The position numbers and the translations under genes were made by a program. Below are positions 52,093 through 61,625 of a stretch of 64,000 nucleotides of DNA, piece by piece (the first letter of the stretch is position 1; every line of letters begins with the position of its first letter). The notes below the pieces were generated by a model. That model searched no databases. It was not told the origin of the DNA and saw only the letters and a program-made list of their open reading frames with translations. This stretch comes from Mercurialis annua (lineage: Eukaryota; Streptophyta; Magnoliopsida; Malpighiales; Euphorbiaceae). The stretch is taken from NCBI RefSeq assembly GCF_937616625.2, contig NC_065572.1, forward strand, positions 55,353,653 to 55,417,652. The letters are read 5' to 3'.

Positions 52093-53679
52093 TCAAAGTA
52101 ATGAAATGTTGAGATCAATCCGAGGCTTCTTCAATGGCGATGGAGACGGAACGAGAGAATCGCAACGCGGACATTTAGGGTTTGTCTTCAGTATGATGAC
52201 ATACATTAAGCAAGAAGGGCATCCAGCAGCAAACATTCCATTACTACTAGAAGAAGAAGATATTTTCATTTTTACTTCTTCTTCTTCTTGTAATTGATGA
52301 CATTTTCTCTTCAATATTGTTTCGTTCTCTGCTTTTGCTAGAGCATTTTTAACCTTATCAATGGTGCAAACACTTTGGCATTCACTTACAAGCTTTAATT
52401 GCAAACTGCTTTCTTCCAAGAATTTCAATGGTGGAGAATTTTTATCACAATCTTGGCTTCGGCTGTGTCGTTGAACAAGCGACGAAGACGACGACGATAA
52501 CGGTGAAGTTGGTGAGTTGCTTCTTCTGTGTTCTGTGTATGCTATCTCTGCCTGCACATATTCACAAAATATACAATTCAAACTTTTTTTAATTTCCTGT
52601 TATTAATCTTAATTTAAATAAAAAATATTCCTAAAGAAAGAAATTAAACAAATGTTTGTTCCCATGTAGTATAAATGATATGTATGTGTTATACTAATGC
52701 ATATATTTACTAGTCATAGAAAATGCTCTATAAATATAATAGTATGCTACTACTAATGGATCTAGAATTTTTTTTTTTTATCAAAGGCTAAAATCTAGAA
52801 CTTTTTCAATATGAGTTTAATTTATAATTCACTTATTATTCGTCAAAAAAAAAATCACTTTAATTTTCCGGCTGCTCAGACTTAACCTTCTTTTTATCCT
52901 TAAATTTACTTCAAAACATACATTTTTATTTTAAAATTATTTTAACGACAGTCCTGCCTCTGCCCCTGTATGCTACCTACCTTATTAATTAATATCAGTT
53001 GATGACATTAGTATATATTTTATTAATTAATTCAAATATAAATGAATCCTAGTCCAAAATATTCTTTCTAGTTTTAGTTGTGTGAAGAATAAGAGAAGTC
53101 TTTAATTAATATTATTATTCAATAAAATAATTATTATTAAATTTAATAGATAATTTTATCTTACATATAATCATGTTGGTTCATATTTGATTTAATTCAA
53201 TTAATCAACCCTAATATAGTAAACATATACAAAAAGAAGTTATTGTAGCAAACATTTGAGGAGTAAGAGATTGACCTATATGCTACAAAAATAAATTCAA
53301 AAGAAGAGAAGCAGATATAACTTGGCTTATCTTGTTGAATGTTCATGGTAATCATTAATACCACCAATAAACCAAAACAAAAAAATAACAATAAAAACAA
53401 CATATATATATAAAAAAAAGATTAAACAAATACAAAAATAATTATATAATTAGTCCAAAAGAACCTTGTATTCTTGTTATAAGGTTGAAAATAGCAAGAA
53501 AAACAAAAAGAAAGTGTGGCAAAATTAGAAAAACAGACCTTGAAGTCAAGAGACAATTGTAAATCCTTGAGATCCAAATCTTTATGGTTCCTAACTTTAG
53601 AAAACTGTGCAAGCAAGTCCCTTGTTATCAGAATTTCTGATGAATTTCTCTTCACCATTGAGCTCACTTCTGCAGCCAT
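52093..53679 (-). CDS. CFL1-like plant protein (CURLY FLAG LEAF 1 / GIR-type C-terminus), two exons
   Basis: Exons 53539-53679 (47 codons from ATG) and 52093-52551 (152 codons plus stop) join in phase 0 at AAG|gtctgt...gtgcag|GCAGAG, giving 199 aa. Motifs in order: N-terminal MAAEVSSMV and ILITRDLL; a serine-rich linker; QSVCTIDKVKNALAKAE; a basic/acidic stretch; then GCPSCLMYVII..NPKCPRC, a CxxC-x(n)-CxxC knuckle; and the end LKKPRIDLNISLL with an EAR-like DLN motif. These match the CFL1 family, whose founding members interact with HD-ZIP IV factors (family knowledge; function here is inference). Family members normally have a WW-like segment (LPSGWEKRLDLKSGKVY-type) where this protein reads LDLKDLQLSLDFK before the intron, so the WW core looks absent or reduced. 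Confidence 0.8.
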
Positions 53680-53770
53680 TTCTTAATTGCTAATGATTTT
53701 TAGAAGCCAATAGAGAGAGAGTTGTATGAACAGAGAGATGGAGAAGAAGGTAATAAATAATGGAATGAGA

Positions 53771-53784
53771 CCTTTTATATACAA
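53771..53784 (-). promoter_or_regulatory. TATA-like box of the CFL1-like gene
   Basis: On the minus strand TGTATATAAAAGG lies about 92-105 bases before the ATG at 53679, with a GA/CT-rich leader between them (53711-53760). Position and sequence fit a plant core promoter. Confidence 0.5.
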
Positions 53785-53911
53785 AAAAAGAGAGAGAGAT
53801 TAGAGAGAGGGAGTTGCTGAATGAAACAAACAAGTTTTTCATAAAGATTTTGAAAAACAAAATGAAAAATAAATCATGCAAATTTACATTACTACCACAA
53901 AAGTCAGTCAT

Positions 53912-54466
53912 TTCAGTTAGACTTTTCTATGATGTCATGCTATCTTAGATTTTTCTTTTGGCATATATATATATGTCAATTTTACAATTGTAAGTTGGAA
54001 TCTATTGGCTAATAATTAATGCTCATTAAAAACAAAATTAATATTATAAAAACACCAACTTTATACGTTTTCACATTTTAATCACGGTGTTTAAAAATCG
54101 TTATTTTCATACATAAACTACCAGTTTTTCTCAAATTCATACACCGTTCAAAAATCCGGTGAAAATTGTTGAATTGACAATCATATAATAACATGTCATA
54201 ACAAACCGATAGTAACACGTCGGTAATTTTCACTGAATTTATAACCAGCGTATGGATTTGATATTTAGCTCAAATTATCTTTAAATTATCATCTTTGTTC
54301 TTATTAAAATACAAAATAATTAATTTATTTAAAAAGGACTATATCTATATTTATTTAAAAAAATGCGACTTTCAATTTTGAAATTTGTTTGATGTACATG
54401 TAGTCCATAGATAATAAAAAAAATGAAAGAATGGAGAATTTGCAAAATGCAAATAAACATTAATTG
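53912..54466. other. intergenic DNA upstream of the CFL1-like gene
   Basis: AT-rich. About 54036-54260 resembles a decayed TIR repeat (ATACACCGTTCAAAAATCCG, a partner GTGAAAATTG/AATTTTCAC), but ends are not clear. No gene. Confidence 0.35.
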
Positions 54467-54682
54467 GAGAAATTTTTAGGTAGATTCGGTCCACCACGTT
54501 ATCCGTAGACTAAACCAATAACACCTCATTAAAATGAGGGTATTTTTGTAATATCATTATTCAAAAGTGTATGTAAATAACAAACGAAATTACAAGAATA
54601 CCCTCATATTAATGAGATGTTATGATATAATTGGCTTAGTATACGGATGATGTGCTACACCGAATATACATAAGAATTTCTC
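54467..54682. mobile_element. TIR MITE (216 bp) with 9-base duplication
   Basis: CATTAATTG flanks both ends (54458-54466 and 54683-54691). Inverted ends GAGAAATT extend with GGTAGATTCGGT / TGTATATTCGGT, ATCCGTAGACTAA / ATCCGTATACTAA and ATGAGGGTATT in both arms. The 9-base duplication fits a Mutator-like origin. No coding. Confidence 0.8.
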
Positions 54683-54691
54683 CATTAATTG

Positions 54692-56206
54692 ATGGTGGGT
54701 ACAAGGTCCTTGGTATTTTAAAATCAAAGAATAAAGAAATTGCAGAGCTCTCATTAATTACATGCATTTATTGGTTTTTGTATACTTTACTTAATGGCTT
54801 TTGCCTTCATAATTAGCCAACCTTTCGTTGGACTTTCCACTCTCATTGTTATGCGCGTGATCAAGATTTTCAGTGCAGTCAAATGTGACCGCATCTAAGG
54901 TATGCATTGTTGATTTTTTCCTAGGAAAACCCATCTCTAGGTCCCCAGACTTTTATTTTGGATAATTTAGTCCGTCCCTACCCATTTATTATATTCTAAA
55001 ATGTTTTTAAATTTTATTTATATAATTAATGAAGATTTTACCATTATAATAAGGAATGAATACGTTATAAATATAATTATGATAAACTGATTTCTTACAA
55101 ATGCTTAATATATACTTGCTATTTAGTTTCAAAAAATGAAAACAAATGAGTTTTTATTTACTTATTTTTAAATATAGTTAATTTAAATGTAAGTCACTCC
55201 AAAGAAGGAAATTAGTTGAGTTTGATATATGGATAATTAGTGTGTAAAAATTGAGTGTTTATCCCATTTGTATCATATCATATTTATAACAAGCCATGAG
55301 CATTTGCGATAGAAATTTTTTTAATTACTAGTTTCGCATTACGTACTATGCACATGGCTCGTAACGTAACTCGTCAATGAACATATTAGGAATTTTATTA
55401 TAATTATATCAATTTTTTATTTATAATTAATATTAAATTAATTAAGAATTTTTATAAAAGTAAATATAACATATTCAATTATTAATTTTTTTTCCATACT
55501 GAATTTATTCTTCTTTTGATTTTATAATAACCATAATTAAATAATTAATTTAATTTTATTAATAATATCTTTAAAAATAATAAGATAGGTATTTTAATTT
55601 TGTAGTTCAATCAAGTTAAAAGATATGTATTCCTACTAATTTGGATACAATTTAGTTGTTTTTTACATACTAAATTGGAGATAATTTAGCTATCTATTCT
55701 AATTAAGAATTTAATTACAATGGTGATTAATTAAATAACTAACTAGTTAATGACTATAAAATCTTTATTTAGTAGTAAACTGAAAAGGATTATGCAGTAA
55801 ATTTGCCTGTCCCCCTCCCCATCCGTGCTTTTATATATAGTATAGATTACTTAACTTTTTATTATCAATTTTTTCATATAACTAATAAATCATTGGTTTA
55901 TTACACGAATGACATAGATCAACAGTTACCTACGCTAATTTTTCGTAAAATTTAGATAAACTAGTAAGTGTTAACCATAATGAAGTTAACTACCATAATC
56001 ATTGCACAAGTGTAAACAGATTCTTTGGTTAATTCAATTGTCATGATGCCCAAGTGGCTAGCCAATTGTTTTTATGCGATATCCATTTTGAATATCAGTA
56101 GGGTCAAATAGTTTAAGATCAAGTTAACATCTAACTACTAACAACTGATATAATTAGATTTTCTCTATTGAATAAAAACATTGTTATGATGAAGTAGAAA
56201 AACAAT
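54692..56206. other. AT-rich intergenic DNA, nothing recognised
   Basis: No gene, RNA gene or bounded element could be supported. Confidence 0.4.
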
Positions 56207-58745
56207 TGTAAACATCTATTTTTCGGACAGGTAAAAAGTGATAAGGAACTGAAACGTTAAATGATGATTTATAGAGAAATTCGCAGTTGTTTGAATCCAA
56301 ACAGGCATGATTAGTGAACAGTTGTGAATTTGAGGGGTTAAAACGTAATTAGCCGTAAATAGTCTATAAAAATCTAAAGAAATTACAGTTTAAGTTTAGA
56401 AATTGGACTAATTGCAATATGTTAGAAGTTTATAGGCTAGTTTGCAAGTTTGATAGACTAAATTGACCATATCCAAAACCATAATGTCCCAAAAGCCATT
56501 TTTAATACTTTCAGACTAATTTTTAGCACCTTTTTACTTAGCTAACAATACGAATTTTTAATTAAAAATAATAAAGATGATAATTTAAAGATAATCCTAA
56601 GCCTATCACTTCACACTCTTTTCCATTTAATTCAAACTCTGACCTTAGGTAAATAGTAATTTAAAATTAACTTAATTACTAGGTAGATCTACCCTAAGCT
56701 GACCATTATAAATATATTATACGCTTTAATCTCTCAAAGACGCCCTACATAGCACTAATCTGAAGCTGGATTCCACATCTGAATCACTAGAAAACGAGTC
56801 AAAGACTCCGAACGGTATTTCTGAGGATCCAATTACATTCCTTCTCACTTTTTACGTCATGCTAATCATAATTGCTGAAATTTGATGTATTAAGATGCAT
56901 GTAAGCTTATTTGACCGTTTGCTATAAAACTGCCATAGACTTCTTTTGCCATGCTTTTGCTATAATTACCATGAAAAACTGTTTAGGAGTATGTTTAGGG
57001 TTGTTCTATCATGTTTTATGACATATATTCAAAATCTATTCAATTCTGGTGCGTAGGTTGTATGTTAGAATCAAATTGTCACGATTACCATAATTATGTG
57101 TTTTTGATGTTCTTAACATCTTTGATTCAAAATCAGTCTAGAAAAGTATGTTTTAGGACGATTAATGCACGTTTATTTATCAAAATTCAATTCCAGTATG
57201 TGTTAGAATGTTTCTTGTATGTTTTGAGCTATTTTGTATGTTTCCAGAGCTGAAACGACGAACTAACGTTCCTACGCTGGAGAGCCGCCGCCGCCGCTGG
57301 AACACACTATCGGCGGCGGCTGCACAGTGCCGCCGCTGGGACTATAAGTGGAGCCCCGATCCTGTCACTTACCTCCTCCAGAATCAATTCCAGATCCTTC
57401 CAGACCCGATCCGACCTTATTTTCGTGTTTCAGGGCTCGTTTGAGCTCAGAATTGGGCCTCGTTTGAGCCCACATAGTTGTAATTTTACTGTATACGATG
57501 ATGGGTTAAACACAGTTTAGATCGGGCTCATAAGCCCAAAATTACAATCTGCCACGTCATCTACGCTTCGAAGCCCAGGTCCGCTAGGGACAATAATTTC
57601 CAGAAGGGATTCCGAGCTTATCCGAACTCGGAATTGACTTCCATTTGAACCAGTGAATCTATATGAACTAAGGATCACTTTACCCCCCGAATTTGGCGTA
57701 AAGTATCTAAAACGTCAAAATTAGCAAAACCGGATCACTTTTACCCTGAACTTGACAAAACCAGTTCAAAAATACCCCTATGCTGATGTGGCACCTTAAT
57801 TGTAGAGTGAGATTCTAAATTTAAAATAATTAACTCTAATTAACTTAATCTAATTAAATATTTAACTCTAATTAATCTAATTTAATTAAATATTCAATTT
57901 AAATTTTAAAAACGATAAATCAATCTGTTTTTTTTACACCACCACCGCCACTATCCTTCTTCCTCCACCAACCAACACCTACAACCCATCAACCACCGCC
58001 CAAAACACCACCGGCCACCGCCCAAACACCATCAGAGCTGCTGAGTTTGTCTGTCAAAGACGAACCCAGATCTGGGTTCAGTTTGTTTCTGTGAGACGAA
58101 CCCAAGTTCGTCTCACTGAGACGAATTAGCTTCGTCTCTGTGAGACGAACTGAGCAACTTCCGGAAAAGATTTCCGGCAGCTGCTCATCAGAAATTGAAA
58201 AAAATTGAAATTGTTTTGTAAAAAGTACAAAAAGGTTCTTTATGTTTTTAGTTAATATAATTTTTATATGTAAGGTTTTAAAATTAAATTATATTTTTTT
58301 AATTATTATGGACTAATTTATATAATGTTAAAAAAAATTAGGATGATTTTTTAAATATTTTACCATCAAAAACCACCTAGGAAAAAAAAACCCCTAAAAC
58401 CAGATATTGTGTCTCACTCTCTTATGTGAGAGTGGGGAGAGGGGGGGGGGGGGGGGGGGTTGTACCAAATTTGACAAATTCAGGGTAAAAGTGATCCTAT
58501 TTTGCTAATTTTGACGTTTTTGATACTTTGTGCCAAGTTCAGGGGGTAAAGTGATCCTTTGTTCGAATCTATATCGACGAGATGAAGAACCTTTGTGTTT
58601 TGACCGAGTCCATATTCCAACCACATCAACTGGCAGATGACACCTAGTGCCATACCACTCTAGAGGCTATCTAACTTCATGTTCAACTCTTCTACAAGAA
58701 TTTATTCAAGCCGCCTTCAAAAGTGGATTTTTCTCTTGACTCGTT
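56207..58745 (+). mobile_element. LTR-like repeat copy B (TGTAGACACC type), split by a MULE-derived element
   Basis: Starts TGTAAACATCTATTTTTCGG and aligns along its length, in the opposite direction, with copy A at 19.0-21.4 kb: GGACAGGTAAAAAGTGATAA, ATGATTTATAGAGAAATYCG, a TATA-like ATTATAAATAT near 56705, and the region around 57610-57650 and 58575-58640. A 900-base MULE-derived element is inserted at 57665-58564. No coding found. The right border is placed at the next TGTAGACACC (58746), which is an inference. Confidence 0.55.
57665..58564. mobile_element. non-autonomous MULE (900 bp) with palindromic core
   Basis: A perfect 10-base duplication GAATCTATAT flanks it (57655-57664 and 58565-58574). 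Ends GAACTAAGGATCACTTTACC and, on the complement, GAACAAAGGATCACTTTACC open TIRs of about 115 bases that match those of the 42.5-kb MULE, so it is a non-autonomous relative. The core has a CCACCGCC-rich stretch (about 57940-58025) and palindromes such as GAGACGAACCCAAGTTCGTC around 58090-58150. A 19-G run lies at 58441-58459 beside the right TIR. Confidence 0.88.
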
Positions 58746-59013
58746 GTAGACACCTATTTTCCGGACAGGTAAAAAGTGATAAGGAATTGAAGCGTCCAAT
58801 GATGATTTTCAGAGAAATCTGTACAGGTGACGAGTTACAGATTTTCTTGTTGGAATCCAAGCAGACGTAATCAGTGCAATGCTGCAAATTTGGAGAATTA
58901 AAATATAATTAGGCATAAATATCCCATAAAATCCAAAGAGATTGTAATCTAACTCCATAAATTGGACCAATTGCAATGTCTTAGAAGTTTATGGGCCAAT
59001 TTGCAAGTTTGGT
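58746..59013 (+). mobile_element. LTR-like repeat copy C, truncated
   Basis: Begins TGTAGACACCTATTTTCCGG and follows copies A and B closely for about 270 bases, then breaks off where the LINE remnant begins. It follows copy B head to tail. Confidence 0.65.
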
Positions 59014-60056
59014 TTTAAAGTGGATTGGAAGTTTATAAATTGCGATAAACGTTCTCTATGGTTTGTTGTTATTTCTTGTAGCTCGGGCTTGTTTAATTGG
59101 TTTGACTAAGAAGATATTGATGTTCGTCGACATTTATAGAAGGGTATTCAGTTGGTCTGTGTTAAAGATCAACAAGTTTGGAATTCCTTTAGCTCACATC
59201 TCATATTTACAGGTGCTGGTTTGTTAACAAGATTTTGGCAAGATAAATAGATTGATAGTCAAGCTCTGAACCTCCTTTTTCCAGATTTATTCTCCCTTAG
59301 CAAAGATAAACATTCTACTGTTGTCGTGCTGTTTGATGCAGAGCGATAGTCCTTCTCTTTTTCTTGGCATCGCAGATTTTGGATTGGAGAGCAAGCACAA
59401 CTCAATGCTTTACACAACATTATCTCAGTTTACTAGCTTACTGTCATATCCGATCAGTTTATTTGGCAAGGAAAAACTTATACTCCAGCCGGCTTTAATT
59501 CATTACGATATTCTTCTGCTCGTCTGCAGGATTTATTCGACAGAGTTTGGAAATTTAAGTAGCCTCCTCGATTTAATTTTTTTCATGTGGTTATTGACAA
59601 GAGATAGGATTGCCTCAAATGTCATGTTGTTGCGTAGAGGAGTTCCTTTAAGGAAGAAACGAGCATTCACATTACTCTTCACTATCGTTTTGCGTGGAAT
59701 ACTTAGAATTACGTTCTGAATTTATGCAACCTGTAGTGGGCAGCCCCATTTTCTATTCATCATTTCTTCAACGTTTGGAGCAATTTTTCAAGGAAGCGTT
59801 ATCGCTCGCTTTGGCAAACAATATGGCTCTTCTTAATCAGGGAGCAATGGAACGGAACAGGAGAGTTTTTAGCCAAGATTTTTCTATGGAGATAAACTCT
59901 TTCGTGTATTCTACTATTTGCAAGACGGTCATCTTCTACAACAAGAACAACAATAAGGGTTTTAATTATTCGGCTAATGATATTTATAGGAATTTTTTTA
60001 TATAATTTCTTGTAGTCTGTCTTTTTAGTAAAGATTTTTATTTTCCACTATTTATA
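59014..60056 (+). pseudogene. LINE (L1-type) 3' remnant, zf-RVT region
   Basis: Frames broken by stops read FWQDK..IDSQALNLLFPDLFSLSKDK, then RFWIGEQAQLNAL, and in another frame RDRIASNVMLLRRGVP. This is the pattern of the zinc-binding region after the reverse transcriptase of plant L1-like elements. Later pieces match the usual C-terminal tail. 5' truncated, no clear poly-A tail; its end is hidden by the hAT insertion. Confidence 0.65.
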
Positions 60057-60656
60057 GTTGAGCTCAGGGCCGGCCTTAAAAGATATGAGGCCCTAGGCGA
60101 TTTTTCTAAGACTCCTTATAAGAATGTCAATTTTTATCGAATTGTTCTAAAATATACCCTTGTTTTACTTTTTTCACAAAAATCTACTTTCCTTTCATTT
60201 AATTTTTTTACAAAAAATATACTTTGTTAAATTATTGGTAGATTTTTAGTAGATTGTTGGTAGATTTTTGGTAAAATTTTTAACTTTTAAAAAATGTATT
60301 TTTGTAAAAATAATATAAAAAAGGTATATTTTGTGTAATTTTGTTATTCGAAAGATAAAGGCATAAAAATTGAACTTAAACGATTTAAAACATATAAATT
60401 ATTTGTGATTTTTTTGGTATTAGTATTAGAGAGTTTAATTAATTTTAAAATAAAAATTTAAAAATCAATTTATTAAAAGAATCAATATAAATATATATAG
60501 AATTTTAGGGCCTCATATAAAATATGAGTCCCTTAGAGTTTATTTTTCTAGTTATTAAAGAGTTTAATTAATTTTATAATAAATATTAGAACATCTCTCA
60601 TCAAAAATAACAATAAACATGTATTTTTTAGATATTTAATAGCATAATAATTTTTG

Positions 60657-61348
60657 GGTTTTACTATTCGCCGTCTAAAATTACTATCCACCGTCCAGCT
60701 TTTTACCAAGATACCCCTAAACCATTTTCAGTTTAAAAAAAAAACTCAATACTCTCAACTCAACTAAAACCCCAACGAATATCCGAGTGGATTTATAATA
60801 AAAATGTTAGAATGGACTAAAGATAGAGAATGAAAACTTCTAATAATTAATCGGTTTTTAATTTTTTCGTTTTAAATTTTTTAATTTTTTTTAATGGGCC
60901 ATCGCCCTGAGAAGGCGATGGCCTAATGGACATCGCCCTGAGGTGGCGATGGCCCAATGGACCATCGCCATCTCAGGGCAATAGTCCAGAAGGGCAATTG
61001 TCCCTCTTTGGGCTATTGCCAAAAAACGGCGATAGCCCAAAAGGCCATTGCCATCTCATGGTAATGGGCACCATCGCCATCTCAGGGCGATGACCCATTA
61101 AAAAAAATTATAAAAAATTAAAAAAATTAAAAAACGAAAAAATTAAAAACCGATTAATTATTAGAAATTTTTGTTACCTATCTTTAGTCGATTCTAACAT
61201 TTTTATTATAAATCCGCTCGGATATTCGTTGTTTTTAGTTGAGTTGAGAGGATTGAGTTTTTTTTTTTAAAAACTGAAAATAGCTTAGGGGTATCTTGGT
61301 AAAAAGTTGGGCGGTGGATAGTAATTTTGGGCGCCCAATAGTAGTCAC
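60657..61348. mobile_element. TIR element with GGCGATGG palindrome core, nested in the hAT
   Basis: Flanks TAATTTTTG and TAATTTTTT match at 8 of 9 bases. The arms align without gaps from the outer ends: TACTATT, then AAAATTACTATCCACCG, TTTTTACCAAGATACCCCTA, TTTTCAGTTTTT. Inside, AACTCAATACTCTC and complements continue the arms. The core (60895-61095) is a series of palindromes. Mutator-like by the 9-base duplication. Confidence 0.8.
60895..61095. repeat. GGCGATGGCC-type palindrome array
   Basis: Repeated GGGCCATCGCCCTGAG and CTCAGGGCGATGG arms in both directions, with variants (GGCTATTGCC, GGCCATTGCC) in the middle. The outer copies pair to form one long hairpin, while inner ones form local hairpins. 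Confidence 0.85.
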
Positions 61349-61625
61349 TAATTTTTTCTATGGACCCCATAAAAATATGGGGCCCCTTAGAATATGTGGC
61401 CCTAGGCATAGGCCTTACCGGACATGGTTGAGCTAATATAATAATCATTTATCCAAAAAAAAAATTGGTAAACAACTCTTAGCTCAATGCTTCAATTATT
61501 TGCGTATTATTGTAAATCTGATTCACGAATAGTCTATCCTATATTTGATTATTAGTTTGCTCAAGTTGCTAACAAGCAATTGAAACCAAACCCATCAGCC
61601 TGCATAATGTTTACATTATCACGAT

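Larger units (their letters stand above)
60065..61426. mobile_element. non-autonomous hAT element (1.36 kb)
   Basis: A perfect 8-base duplication GTTGAGCT flanks it (60057-60064 and 61427-61434). Ends CAGGGCCGGCCTTAA and, on the complement, CATGTCCGGTAAGGCC, with GGCCCTAGGC near both ends, match a common plant hAT-derived repeat type. The interior has no transposase but carries the nested element at 60657-61348. Confidence 0.88.
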
